NCBI GenBank assembly: GCA_964017195.1 | Contig: OZ024888.1 | Location: 19,756,201 to 19,820,200 of the forward strand | Reading direction: 5' to 3' | DNA: 64,000 nucleotides | From: Siderastrea radians | Taxonomy: Eukaryota; Cnidaria; Anthozoa; Scleractinia; Rhizangiidae | In this document: positions 33,372 through 40,729 of the stretch, one piece after another | Layout: every line of letters starts with the position of its first letter | How positions within the stretch are numbered: position 1 is the first letter of the stretch | The notes under the pieces: model-generated | Seen by the model: the letters and a program-made list of their open reading frames with translations, nothing else | Told to the model about the DNA's origin: nothing | The model's database searches: none | Translations under genes and position numbers: made by a program

Positions 33372-35696
33372 AGCTTAGTCTGGGATAGAGTATAGAAATC
33401 ATTGAGTTTTGGTCTATGAAACTCACGGCTCGCGGGAAACGTAGCAGTTGTATGAAGGTTCTAGTCTAGAGTAGGAATTGACACTCGGCGAATCTGGGAT
33501 AGGAATTTTTGGTGTCTAGTCTACAGTACAGTTGCACAATGCAGCTGAACATGGTCTGGTAAAGGGTAAGGATTGCAGAGTCCCAGCAGCACATCCCCAC
33601 CCAAAATACCAGAGTACCCCCCCCCCCCAAGACAAACGTCCAAGATAACGTCATTTTTTGTGTTTTGCCATTAACTCTTTAGATTTAGTCCACTGGGAAA
33701 GTTTTTTAGTGGTCTTGAAAAATCATTATATACGGTCAAACTAAGCAGGAGTAGCATTCCCTGGTAGTTGCAGTGCAGAACTTGATTATTGCAATTGATC
33801 CTAGAGCGGTTTTCAATTGAGTGTCGAAAGTAATTCGCGTTTTGCTTTGGTTTTGCTTTACTTCGCTCTGTGATTGGTTAAAACATCTCGCGCCACTTTC
33901 ACGACCAATCAGAAGCAAAACTCAAACCAATCGCCACTTGCTCGCGCGCGTTTTCCCGCGCTTGGCGCTGGTTACATGTATTTACTTCGAGTTCTGATTG
34001 GTTCATTGGGTAATTTGTTTTTGTGGTGATTGGCTGGGGTAATTACTTTGGTTTTGGTTTTACGACACTCATTTGAAAAGCGCTCTATACAATGTAATTG
34101 GTTTCACTGTTCAATTGAAGAGTGGATTACTTAAAATGAGACCCCCGTTCCCATAGCCAAAATTTTATTGGCTTAATGCATGATTTCATGCTTCAAGCTT
34201 GTGGAAATTTGGCAGGTTTCCCAATCTGCTTTCCAATGTCAGTCATCTGGGTTTTAAAAATTTCTCTTCTTTTCTTTTGCTTTTGCTAAAGTGAACAGTA
34301 TGACTGTATTTCAGGGTATGCAAATTGGGAAACCTTTTACAGTAGATTCCAACACGTCTGTCACAGTAATTAATTAAGTCAAAATTTGGTATCAGATCAA
34401 GTAAAAAGTAGTAATTAAAAAATCTGGCCTGTATGTTTAACACATTGACCCCTGAACCACCCGTAACTGCCCTTGTTTAACGATGTCCCTTGTACCACTT
34501 GTGACCTCATTGGTTTTAACGGTCCTAGACAACTTTGACAACGCACTTGTGCAGGGAGATGAGGTCTTTCAAGCCATAGCCAAATGAGTGTGATTCAGTC
34601 AAACAGACCAGAGAAAGATGCAAAAAAACCGTGTAACTTTGACCAGAAAATTCCAATGAAAATCTTGTCCCACTACCCACTCCTACTTCCTTAAAAAAAA
34701 AATTCATAATCCTCGAACTTTTTGGAAAACCTTTCCCCACCGAAAGGAAGGCTTGTAAATGCGGGGGAAACGGGGAAAGAAAAGCAAAAGAAGCGGGGAG
34801 GAGAGAAAGCAAAAAGTAAAAGACGAGGGGGCAGCGAAACTTTTTCGAAATTTTGCTTTCTGCGCTTGCCTGAATTTCGAAAGCTGTAATTTGGCATCAG
34901 GAATGAAAACTAGTCTAGTGCTCGGCTTGTAAACAACGTTTTGGACAGTTTTGATTCTTTTTGGCTGGACAGCGACCTAAAAACGGCTTGACTGGCTTCA
35001 AAAGGCATTTTTTGGCAAAATTTCCAGGAGTCAATGGGTTAAATCCAATTTGCTCAACTAGGCACACTAGTTAGGCTTGCAGACTCTGATGTTCATGATA
35101 GCCACTGCTACGGTATGTATGTGCACCTCTCCATGCTGACAGGGGTCCAATCTCACCTTTCAGTTGCATTGGACATTGTGGAATCTGTACCAACCATAAT
35201 ATGGACTAGCAACAAAAGGCCTGACTTCAAGGTTGAAAACAGTCCACTGGTACAGTAGACAGTCATCTGACCTCTTAATTCCACCTAGTTTTCATGTATA
35301 TTTAGCTTGTACTATTAGAGACTTAAAAGTCCAAGGATGTGGCAGCTTCTAGAACCGAATAGCTACTGAAAGACTGCAACTGGAATGCTGCTTTGCTGGC
35401 AATTAAGCGAAAATAACATTAAAATGTTTGAAGGTGCATGCACACTATGCCTTTCCTGTGAAAAATTACTTCTGGCTCGAGCGGTCTGCCTAGAGCGGTT
35501 GTGTCCTGGATGTTAAAGTCGGCATTAATAACAAGTATACCTAGTATTGGTTTATTCACAGCAGAAGCTTCCTTAACCTATTGCTTCTAGCTTGGAGAGG
35601 AAACGGAAACCTCAGGTGGGATTGCAGCCATTTGATATTGAAGAGATTGGAAAAGAAATCCAGAAAGCCCCAGAGTTTGGGCCTGATGGCTACTGA
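9977..35696 (+). CDS. Six-exon gene for a small single-pass, mitochondria-like membrane protein
   Basis: Coding exons are 9977-10037, 13306-13400, 24174-24228, 27381-27409, 32856-32962 and 35591-35696. All introns are GT-AG and every phase agrees, giving 453 nt and 150 residues. The start is CAAGATGG, near a Kozak match. The N-terminus (residues 1-50) is rich in Arg and Ser and poor in acids, like a mitochondrial presequence. Residues 53-70 form one membrane segment (SIVFLSGVAGCLFYERFI). The rest is charged and probably helical, with EKQKRDEHMRQIRRRCDEYL near 110-128. A KRKPQV motif recalls the C-terminus of BRAWNIN-type peptides, but that is too weak for naming. No family is assigned; an inner-membrane complex subunit or assembly factor is a guess. 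The gene spans 25.7 kb for 450 coding bases, because its introns have filled with transposons. Confidence 0.75.
11222..11655 (-). pseudogene. Decayed protein-coding fragment with an acidic tail
   Basis: Read on the minus strand, 11655 to 11353 encodes a helical stretch (CWTKQKEMIENPQLSDKDEL). After a one-base frame change near 11360-11375 a second frame runs on through a basic patch (KRRWPNQKPRRIYK) into an acidic Ser/Glu-rich tail ending EEEDTDYY at 11222. The two halves look like one broken gene. The family is not recognised. It lies in intron 1 of the six-exon gene, on the opposite strand. Confidence 0.4.
11808..11927. mobile_element. Short MITE-like hairpin element
   Basis: The left arm TGTAGTTCAATTTTATCC is mirrored by GGATAAAATTGAACTACA at the right end; inverted similarity continues for about 40 bp on each side (GGTTCAATTTTTATTTTC versus GAAAATAAAAATAGAACC). 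It is 120 bp with no coding capacity. It sits in intron 1 of the six-exon gene. Confidence 0.7.
12950..13230 (+). mobile_element. tRNA-derived SINE with a 16-bp target duplication
   Basis: The insertion is bounded by the direct repeat CCTTGGCACTTTGTTG at 12934-12949 and 13231-13246, a perfect 16-bp target-site duplication. The head has a Pol III A box (TGGTGTAGTGGTTAGCA) and a B box (GGTTGTTCGACGCCC). The body contains GATGGACTAGCATCCCATCC, a tract common in aquatic-animal SINEs. Length is 281 bp. It lies in intron 1, just upstream of exon 2. Confidence 0.85.
13480..13945. repeat. Left subterminal array of palindromic CCAAC/GTTGG motifs
   Basis: Roughly 60-65-bp units alternate CCAACATTGGAAA with CCAAGGTTGGTAAATG, ten or more motif occurrences in all. 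The cores CCAAC(N)TTGG are near-palindromes. The array directly follows the left terminal inverted repeat and resembles the binding-site arrays of CACTA elements. Confidence 0.85.
13976..13981 (-). terminator. Polyadenylation signal for the SAM-domain gene
   Basis: TTTATT on the plus strand is AATAAA on the minus strand, about 210 bp beyond the stop codon at 14192 and immediately before the left subterminal array. Confidence 0.4.
14192..17300 (-). CDS. Transposon-borne SAM-domain protein, 11 exons
   Basis: Coding exons in transcript order are 17300-17246, 16826-16692, 16403-16287, 16228-16176, 15902-15772, 15676-15526, 15502-15337, 15280-15254, 15133-15060, 14988-14919 and 14646-14192. All have GT-AG borders and matching phases; the sum is 1,434 nt, 477 residues plus stop, with no internal stop. 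Residues about 38-102 form a SAM domain (VEWSPAELASWLSTQHPDLK, later LKDIGLGSIGKQLTILSCIK), a fold that often self-associates. A basic linker follows (about 120-160), then an unassigned middle (WPGNNKVYFC, PWPNQVVEMATCVRKLVLGG), and an acidic Ser/Asp-rich C-terminus. The last exon carries a compact helical patch (TFRNLSVKKHLTPAAKELGI). The gene fits wholly between the transposon's subterminal arrays. It may be a TnpA-like accessory protein or a captured host gene. Exon 8 (27 nt) is the least certain. Confidence 0.72.
17301..17477. promoter_or_regulatory. Bidirectional promoter region within the transposon
   Basis: The 177 bp between the SAM-gene start (17300, minus) and the transposase start (17478, plus) must hold both promoters if the models are right. 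It is more GC-rich than its surroundings and contains TTTTGGCGCGC near 17389-17399, a match to E2F-type sites. No TATA box was seen. Confidence 0.45.
17478..18388 (+). pseudogene. CACTA/EnSpm transposase, N-terminal remnant with two frameshifts
   Basis: Three consecutive frames each shift by one base: 17478-17918, then about 17895-18130, then about 18110-18388. The first has paired cysteines and the motif HCPCDTCSGRATWRMTAWRH, typical of cnidarian EnSpm transposases. The second is Asp/Glu/Ser-rich (ETGPVDDDDDDEAG). The third has FEELLQWGKDLHTSEN, then HYWICFSKDHPSHYWLMESK and CPHCGNSGTIPYYYLGL, the conserved start of the transposase family. The second shift is at a T run (CATTTTG, about 18125). 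A faint further coding patch (VIHFNSVLGISKGYW) ends near 18532. The catalytic domain is missing. A hydrophobic N-terminus (LNVPILFLLIYLFFSLCV) may mean the true start is the later Met in MQAEEDFS. Confidence 0.8.
18535..21040. other. Non-coding right interior of the CACTA-like element
   Basis: No transposase-like exon was found. At 18825-18890 there is a promoter-like cluster: AACCAATCAGC (CCAAT box), GGCGGGA and TGACGTCA (CRE). Short frames at 18809, 19013, 19547 and 20610 show no recognisable domain. This is where the catalytic transposase exons would be expected. Confidence 0.45.
21045..21399. repeat. Right subterminal array of the CACTA-like element
   Basis: Repeats of TTCCAATAA, ACCAACTTGGA and TTGGTAAATGACTGGTTTAT mirror the left array in inverted orientation and lead into the right terminal inverted repeat. 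The array includes a (TTA)n tract at 21062-21096. Confidence 0.8.
21062..21096. repeat. (TTA)n microsatellite
   Basis: About 11-12 perfect TTA/ATT units inside the right subterminal region. Confidence 0.95.
21428..21686. mobile_element. TIR element with CCAAT boxes, copy 1
   Basis: It begins AGAGCAGTTTTCAATTTAG and ends CTCTGCTCTA. The interior has several CCAATCA / TGATTGG words. The element at 33802-34087 is the same family in the opposite orientation (AGAGCGCTTTTCAAATGAG on its minus strand, then GTAAAACCAAAACC). It abuts the right end of the CACTA-like element, whose ACA target duplication overlaps its first base. Confidence 0.65.
21835..22043. repeat. Tandem duplication, 110-bp period
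   Basis: Two copies of a unit containing ACTCTGGGGGAGGGGAAGGG (at 21851 and 21961) and GAATGCCATCTTTACTTGAT, differing at only a few bases. Recent local duplication in intron 2 of the six-exon gene. Confidence 0.85.
22199..22333 (+). CDS. Small open frame, possibly an exon or repeat-encoded peptide
   Basis: A 44-residue frame (start MEREINRVRC, end GSAFELGRITG) with a plausible protein composition. Its end, ACCGG|GTAATG, could also be a splice donor. No family is recognised and nothing links it to the flanking exons of the six-exon gene. Confidence 0.15.
   Translation: MEREINRVRCCLFGGRRKVQVTKFAFEDFIFVVGSAFELGRITG
22340..24170. other. Distal intron 2 of the six-exon gene
   Basis: AT-rich intron sequence. 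At 22780-22850 a loose inverted pair around GGACTGTACTGG...AATATTGTCC and GGACAATATT...AGTACAG suggests a small decayed TIR element. TACATGTAC palindromes occur near 22925 and 23455. No exon is supported. Confidence 0.35.
24229..27380. other. Intron 3 of the six-exon gene
   Basis: About 3.15 kb without recognisable transposons or exons; AT-rich with many short homopolymers. Nothing beyond the splice sites is supported. Confidence 0.4.
28397..28490 (+). mobile_element. tRNA-derived SINE fragment
   Basis: Contains an A-box-like TGGCATGGTAGTG, then CCAAAGGACCGGGATTGATTC resembling a Pol III B box, followed by a T-rich tract. It is tRNA-like but lacks a convincing cloverleaf, so a SINE head is preferred to a tRNA gene. 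It lies about 60 bp upstream of the LINE insertion. Confidence 0.5.
28561..31324 (-). mobile_element. 5'-truncated LINE (L1/Tx1-type) with target duplication and poly(A)
   Basis: The insertion lies between two copies of GGCAACGACCA (28550-28560 and 31325-31335), an 11-bp target duplication. The plus strand starts with a run of about 19 T, the LINE's poly(A) tail read backwards, with AATAAA (minus, 28588-28593) just inside it. The element lacks its 5' end: no endonuclease domain or ORF1 is present. It is inserted antisense in intron 4 of the six-exon gene. Confidence 0.93.
28892..31336 (-). CDS. LINE reverse transcriptase (truncated ORF2), uninterrupted
   Basis: The 814-codon frame has no stops. 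Residues 45-60 carry GKSPGDDGFTAEFY; the reverse-transcriptase core runs about 89-285 with WRPITLLNLDYK (107-118), DFRKAFD (176-182), RGVRQGCPLSP (231-241) and the catalytic FADDT (276-280). A C-terminal CxxC-x7-H-x4-C zinc motif lies at about 710-726. The protein copies element RNA into DNA at a nicked target. The apparent start is an accident: the ATG and next codons (MVV) are the target-site duplication, so LINE sequence starts in the fourth codon. Family assignment to the L1/Tx1 group is from motif style. Lacking the endonuclease, it is unlikely to be mobile by itself. Confidence 0.93.
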   Translation of the reverse strand: MVVAAFNDFVRDLQTVKLTDEEREDIEGYITIEECSKVLKTFPAGKSPGDDGFTAEFYNCFFDLVSRDLVNSFNTAYNEGELSISQRRGVITLVPKEDSCLSDLSNWRPITLLNLDYKIASKVIANRIERFLPRLIHPDQTGFVKGRYIGQNIRLINDIMEQTKLQNIPGILLLLDFRKAFDTIEWSFIQNTLNLLNFGEGIKRWVSTFYTSPESAVLNNGFSTNYFQLSRGVRQGCPLSPFLFILGAEILACKIRQNKEIQGIKVFNSEAKISQFADDTSLICNSCDSTKKAIEVVDAFANVSSLRLNPTKTKALWLGPWREKEEKPFGFKWPKEPVRALGIFISYDGRQNNKKNFLVKIDKLTSKLEVWQSRKLSILGRCLITKSLGIPQLVYSMSILDVPLTCIPSINTTIFQFIWKKKKDKIKRQVMYQNYDKGGIRVPNADVMAKSLRLAWISRLLSNHEEWSQVWKAIPNHFFEMYGGLNFLLRCNYDSRFLKQTGMPQFYQVMLQCFRELKSSYKTDLGQDLVLFNNKEILIDRKTFFYKSWFQKGIFRVHDLLTNNGAFLSHSEFTTKYNLKCNFLQYLQVVSAIPRRLVEKAKLNLDPKFTYLPDDTFFQLSSSININLLKWKSRDYYWLFINKDNPELKARRKWARDLQSNEIELTGYFKHLRNICKENNLREFYFKFLHRIIVTRKELCLYGIESDSACVYCQEPDSIGHSFIHCRWSKEFFTEVIKWFNEENGTSYSPNIIELLFGKFPAVITALSTMMLKKFNYALLFARYYLYNNKLNSKELRLREFIKKLELKYRIEKL
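31546..31840. mobile_element. Short TIR element (MITE)
   Basis: The left end GAGCGTTTCACAAAACTTTT is mirrored at the right end as CAAAAGTTTTGTGAAATCCTC, about 24 bp of inverted repeat with two mismatches. The interior repeats CGAAGTT/AACTTCG words. Non-coding. Confidence 0.7.
31888..32430. other. Unclassified repeat-like sequence in intron 4
   Basis: A GC-richer patch at 31910-32110 is followed by phrases shared with 8880-9060 (CATGTCGCTTGTC and nearby). Open frames on both strands at 31884-32147 show no known domain. Probably a dispersed repeat. Confidence 0.35.
33085..33275. repeat. Degenerate AACTCGAAC repeat related to the pogo-like element
   Basis: Contains repeated TAACTCGAACTCCAAATAA and ends GGAGGTTCAAGTTATTGGGA, resembling the ends of the element at 38540-39110. 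Ends are too diverged for clear boundaries. Confidence 0.55.
33285..33630. repeat. MITE-like repeat bounded by G and C runs, second example
   Basis: Starts with GGGGGTTGGGGGGGGGGTCC and ends TACCCCCCCCCCCCAAGAC, the same arrangement as 4275-4615. The interior repeats phrases such as AGTCTGGGATAG and GTCTAG. Intron 5 of the six-exon gene. Confidence 0.5.
33802..34087. mobile_element. TIR element with CCAAT boxes, copy 2
   Basis: TAGAGCGGTTTTCAATTGAG on the left and CTCATTTGAAAAGCGCTCTA on the right form an inverted repeat. The interior is rich in GATTGGTT / AACCAATC words and CGCGC. The element at 21428-21686 is the same family. Confidence 0.78.
34440..35060. other. Intron 5 repeat-like stretch
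   Basis: Contains a purine-rich patch (34740-34830, GGGGAAACGGGGAAAGAAAA) and CATTGACCCCTGAACCACCC...GAGTCAATGGGTTAA, whose ends GTCAATGGGTTAA and TTAACACATTGACC are inverted (34438-34451 and 35030-35042). It may therefore be a TIR element of about 600 bp. Coding potential not supported. Confidence 0.4.
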
Positions 35697-35960
35697 TGGT
35701 GTTTCATGCAACTACATGTAATAATCTCACTCGCATGTTCACGTTTGGGCAACTTTATATGTGTACAGTGCGTTGCACTTGTAAAAAAAATTACTGAAAA
35801 TGCTAGAAAGTATCAGAAATGATGTGTTCTTGATCATTAAAATGTAAGTGGTCTGCATGTCTTGTCTATAAAAGGCAAGCAACATACTGGTTTTTGGTCC
35901 ATCCAGAATTTGTGTGAGATAAAAACGTTTGGTAGATCTGATGGGTTGGTTGTTGAACAA

Positions 35961-35966
35961 AATAAA
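35961..35966 (+). terminator. Polyadenylation signal of the six-exon gene
   Basis: AATAAA, 265 bp after the stop codon that ends at 35696. It is the first canonical signal downstream and so a natural 3' end. Confidence 0.6.
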
Positions 35967-35999
35967 TTAAACTGAGTTATTTTGAAAGTACTGGCATTT

Positions 36000-36700
36000 T
36001 AATATTTAGTAGTTTTTTTTTATGTCCGTATATTTATCATAACCATGTGTAACCATATGGGCAACAATGTGAGTACATTGCACAAGTCTCATGCACAACT
36101 TGGAGCCATTTAATCTGAGTATGAGGTGCTCTTGTTTACCCAAATTATAGTCACTCTGGAAATTCGTTAACTCCACCACTAAATTGCAGTTGATGGTTGA
36201 TGTACTGTACATGTACAATAAGCCAATGGGGTGGTCAGATTAAGGAGGTTTTTTAATGCCCATTTGGGCTAAATTCTGACCAGCAACACAGCACTGGAAC
36301 AGTGACATGAAAGAAGTGAAATGACAACGAATGACAAGGCTGCTGCAATAAAATAGTGATAGCGACAAAAAGCAAAGATCGCTGGACAAACTTTTGACAG
36401 GGAAGTGGTAGCTGCTGGAAATTGCAACATTTTTAAAATTACAAGATGCCAGAAATGCATACATCCTCTAGGAGCCTCTGATCTTTTTGCTCTAAGAAAA
36501 ATAAAATAATGACCACTCAAGCTTTTGTAACAGTCAGTGGCAGGTTGCTACTGACATCTGTAGTTAAAATAAAATGGTGGCTGTATTTGAAAAGGTGACC
36601 ATGAAGATTACAGCTGTACATAATATATGGCTTTAGCCAAGCTTAAAAGCAGAGCTCCAAAGTCCCAAGGAAAAAGCTGGTGTTCATTTCTCAAAAATAT
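36000..36700. other. Intergenic sequence 3' of the six-exon gene
   Basis: No gene found. GGCTTTAGCCAAGCTTAAAA near 36628 is echoed by ATTTAGCCAAGCCTGAAAGC at 37655, framing the tandem duplication between them. Confidence 0.35.
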
Positions 36701-36719
36701 TTCCGAAACTTCTCGGTCC

Positions 36720-37441
36720 CAAATATATTTCGGGGCTTGTTATAGCTCGTTCTCTGTCAAAAAACCCGAAAGTGTTCCGAATTGTCCTCCAATATTTTGG
36801 GGATCTATTCTGTGAATCCGAGCTTGAAAGGTCCTTCTAGAGGCTGAGCACAGCTTGGTTATATTTTTTCAGGCATCAAATTGAACACATATTTTACTCA
36901 CGAGCCAGCTTGCTCGGTTTTTGCAATGTTTCCATAATTATGGATCCTGTCATTTAATGGTCAAGGCTTGTCAAATCTCGTTGGATTATTGGCTGTTCAC
37001 TTGAATGAACTTGAAACGGTGCTCATTTGCAACAACAAAATATAACTTACTCTGAAGTAAATGGGCCATCTATTTGGGTTCAAATATATTTCGGGGCTTG
37101 TTATAGCTCGCTCTCTTTCAAAAAGCCCGAAAGTGTTCCGAATTGTCCTCCAATATTTTGGGGATCTATTCTGTGAATCTGAGCTTGAAAGGTCCTCCTA
37201 GAGGCTGAGCACAGCTTGGTTATATTTTTTCAGGCATCAAATTGAACACATATTTTACTCACGAGCCAGCTTGCTCGGTTTTTGCAATGTTTCCATAATT
37301 ATGGATCCTGTCATTTAATAGTCAAGGCTTGTCAAATCTCGTTGGATTATTGGCTGTTCACTTGAATGAACTTGAAACGGTGCTCATTTGCAACAACAAA
37401 ATATAACTTACTCTGAAGTAAATGGGTCATCTATTTGGGTT
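36720..37441. repeat. Near-perfect tandem duplication, 361-bp unit
   Basis: Copies start at 36720 and 37081 with CAAATATATTTCGGGGCTTG and run through AAGTAAATGGGCCATCTATT. Differences are only a few single bases, so the duplication is recent. Function unknown. Confidence 0.92.
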
Positions 37442-37807
37442 TTCATAGATCTTAACAAACAACAAGAACTGCCACTAGTCAAAAATTTATAATGGCATTT
37501 TACTGGGATTACCCGAAAGGAAGGATTTTGGGAGCTTCCAAGCACCTGTAAATTATCGCAGAGATGTTGCGTAAGTTTAGCGGCTGCAAAGAAATTCGGG
37601 AACTTTGAGGAATACACAGAACTGTTTTTAGGAAGCTTATCAGATAATATATAGATTTAGCCAAGCCTGAAAGCGGAGCCCCCCTTTTTGTTTTGTCTGT
37701 TTTTTGTTTTTTTGTTTTTTTGTTTTGTTTTTGCTGGCTGTTATTAATTTGTGAAAATACTCTCATTCAAGTCGTTAAATTTAAAAAAAAGCAAAGAAAA
37801 AAATTCC

Positions 37808-37880
37808 TGCTGCCGCTGAGTGTCGAACCCGGATCGACGGCGTGTAATGTCGGTGACTAGTCCACTAGGCCATGGGCGTT
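37808..37880 (-). repeat. tRNA-like sequence (tRNA relic or SINE head)
   Basis: On the minus strand the sequence has an A box, TGGCCTAGTGG, 33 bp before a B box, GGGTTCGAC, the spacing and consensus of an internal Pol III promoter. A T6-7 tract follows shortly after, as a Pol III terminator would. The acceptor stem pairs poorly, so a tRNA pseudogene or SINE head is more likely than a working tRNA. Confidence 0.55.
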
Positions 37881-38339
37881 TAACGTTATTTCAGAAGTTA
37901 ATTTTAATACTTATTTCTTTTTTCGTGACAAGCTGCCTATCAGCATGAAAATGCTGGTGTTTTTCCTGGCAAAATGTGTTCAAAACGCCGTAAAAACCAT
38001 GGTTGTGGACAGAAAAACCAAAAAGCACTAGCTCTGCTATATTTGGCGTCGAAACCGCGGCGAAAAGCTGCGAACTCAAGCGGTGTGCCGACCGAGATTG
38101 AACAGAACCGACGAGGCAAATTTGAACTTTTTGCCTGAACTTTATCGCCTAATTTCTTTCGCCTAAATTGAACTTTTCCCCTTTCACCAAAAAGACAACC
38201 GAGTGTTCTTTTGAACTTTTTTTTTTCCATTAACAAATTTGTTTTTGACTTTTGTTGTCTTTCAGTTGTTTTGCTACAACGCGGGTCAGCATGCGATTTC
38301 GCGCCAAAAACACACGGGATTCAGCACAGGGTTATATCC

Positions 38340-38515
38340 AGTGTATGTAGTGTATTGGTAGCCCTCTGGTGCGGACGGACGGACGTACGGACGGACGGCC
38401 ACGTGACTATTACGTCACCTACCAAAATTTTTTGGCTTGATAGGTGATTACCAAATTTCCTTAGCAACGGAGCTCCGCTGACGCGCTAGCGCGCTGGCTC
38501 CGCTAATATGGCTTC
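38340..38515. repeat. Dispersed repeat end with GGAC tetranucleotides
   Basis: GGACGGACGTACGGACGG is followed by CACGTGACTATTACGTCACC and finally GGAGCTCCGCT. A related tail lies at 41293-41425 (GTACGGATGGATGGATG ... GATGGAGCTCCGCT), so this is one family of repeat ends. Confidence 0.6.
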
Positions 38516-38539
38516 AAACCGAAAACTACTTCGCTCATA

Positions 38540-39110
38540 CAGTAGGACCCCGGTAACTCGAACTCTGAAAGTTAGCGGGGGTTCGAGTTATCGGGGTGGA
38601 TTGAATATTCAATTTGCCATGCATGTTAATAATTGATAGTTTGCTGATTTTTCAGCACTTCAGTATACAGTACAGGGCACAGTACGGTTATGCATTCTCA
38701 TATGATAATACAGTACTGTGAATGTAACTCAGTTACACTCAAGATCATAAGGTCGGGAAATGACTGTCAAATACTTGATCTGTTCATTGCACTAATTAAA
38801 ATCAAATTGCTGTAGTGTTAGTTTTAGTGTTTAAATCCGATTACACGACAAGAAGAGCTAATGGGATATTTCAATGGGCATCCGTGGTGAGTTGCAAGAA
38901 CCAGAATTCGAGTTATCGGGGTAAATTTTGATCAAGGGAAGTTAAGAGCTGCGGTGGGGCTACCGCAAGGGAAACGAAATTTAGTTCGAGTTAGCGGGGA
39001 ATTCGAGTTATCCGAGTTTGAGTTAACCGAGTAAAAATGACTGAAAAGTGGGATCAAATCCAAGGGAAATGGGAGTTAGCGGGGGAGTTCGAGTTACCGG
39101 GGTTCTACTG
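38540..39110. mobile_element. Pogo/Tigger-like MITE flanked by TA
   Basis: Begins CAGTAGGACCCCGGTAACTC and ends, inverted, GAGTTACCGGGGTTCTACTG, with TA on each side (38538-38539 and 39111-39112). The CAGTAGAACCCC-type end and TA duplication fit the pogo/Tigger group of Tc1-mariner. The interior repeats TTCGAGTTA(G/T)CGGGG; no transposase. Confidence 0.85.
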
Positions 39111-39502
39111 TAGTTACTAATATTAAATAACTTTTATATTTCGTTTTCTAACTAGAGACCATTGAGATTGAAAACAAACAAACAGCAAACATGTTTTCAA
39201 CTATGGCATAAGCTTTTTTTTGCGGCTGTGAGGTGTATATAATTTGGGCACTTTGAGAAATGCACAGAACTGTTTTTGGGAGCTTTTCCGATAAAATAGC
39301 TTTAAACCGACAACTGCTTCGCTTGTAGTTACTTAAATAACTTTTATACTTCTTTCTCTAACTAGAGACCAGACAAACACCAAACATGCTTTAAACTATG
39401 GCATAAGTTTTGCAGCTACGATTACCATATAATTGAAAACTTTAGGACAAGAAAATCGATAATTGCACAGAGATGGACCTGACAGTCAAAATTGAAACAA
39501 TT

Positions 39503-39982
39503 ATACCTCATTATAGGAAATTAATGCTCCATGAAATTGACGCAAATTGTGAACATCCCCGTTAAACTAAGTCGCGTTAATTTCTGTGAGCGTTAATTTC
39601 CGCGTTGTTAATTACGTGGAACGTTAATTTCCGCGACCTTTATTTTCAGTTCTGGATACAGTCCATGCACTCTTGACACCCACAAAACAATAGCTTTCCT
39701 ACATTTAGGCAGAATTTAATGCACATTGATGTCTGTAAAGAAATTGCCGCACACACCTGAAGACTTGTTTTGTTTGTGATCTTTATATTCAGTTAGAAAT
39801 AAATTTGTTCCAGTTGTGACCACAAGGTGTTTCTTTTTGCTAATCGCGTTAATTTCCCTCATTTTGAAATTTTACCCCCTCTTTCGCGTTAATTTCCCTT
39901 ATTAGGAAGTAATTTCCCTTCAATTTGCATTAATTTCAAATACCTTAATTAACACAAGCGTTCACTTCCTATAATAAGGTAT
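39503..39982. mobile_element. Short TIR element with GCGTTAATTTCC repeats
   Basis: The left end ATACCTCATTATAGGAAATTA is inverted at the right as TTCCTATAATAAGGTAT. The interior repeats GCGTTAATTTCC at least six times. Non-coding. Confidence 0.75.
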
Positions 39983-40080
39983 TCGCCAACATCTCACTGA
40001 ATAATGGACAGAGAAATCACTTTCTAAAAAGTTTATTCAAAAACCTGTAAGTTTATACTTAGTGCAATTCACGTTACACT

Positions 40081-40359
40081 TCAGACTGCATCATGGGCCC
40101 GTCCACGCAAGTGAAATCGGCTCAGCATAGCAAACAAGAAAAGCCCCAGGGGCATTAGACCCCACTGTTGTTGATCTCTCTCCCCCAGGGTGCAAAATAT
40201 GTTACGGTCATTCAAGATACGAGCCCAAGTGGTGTAGCCGAAGTTTGCAACGAATATTTGTTTGGCCGAGCGAAAACTGGGAGTCTGGGGCAAGTGACCA
40301 TGAAAAACAAAAACACGGAAAAAATTGGTTATTACCGATACTAGAGCCAGTCCTGACAC
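40081..40359 (-). CDS. Hypothetical repeat-borne open frame
   Basis: A 92-residue minus-strand frame with protein-like stretches (RSAKQIFVANFGYTTWARIL). No domain is recognised. Composition suggests a fragment carried by a dispersed repeat rather than an independent gene. Confidence 0.2.
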   Translation of the reverse strand: MSGLALVSVITNFFRVFVFHGHLPQTPSFRSAKQIFVANFGYTTWARILNDRNIFCTLGERDQQQWGLMPLGLFLFAMLSRFHLRGRAHDAV

Positions 40360-40729
40360 TGGGGTAAATATTCAAGACTACATCCGTCTCAAATCTGAGC
40401 ACGTTTTCTAATAAATTTCTATCGTCAACGTCAACATAAAAAGTGAATGACACATTTCTAATGATGTGAATTAAATTTCCATTTCAAAACGATACAATTT
40501 TTTTAGCGTAATGCTAAAAAATCATGTACCTCAGACCCTTTAGAAACTTCACGTACTCGGTTGTGTTTCAGGATAGGACAAGCTCTTTGCCATGATCAAG
40601 CAAACAAAGATGAAGTCCTCAAAGGCAGATTTCATAACTTGAAAAAATGCATGCTGGTTGCCCAAAAGTACTGCACGATTTCCCGCCAAGAGAAGATGGC
40701 ATCCTTCAACCCCTGTTGGCTTGCCTTGG

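Noticed and set aside
36720..37441. CRISPR-like or array structure
   Set aside because: Only two long contiguous copies without spacers; the genome is eukaryotic. It is a plain tandem duplication.
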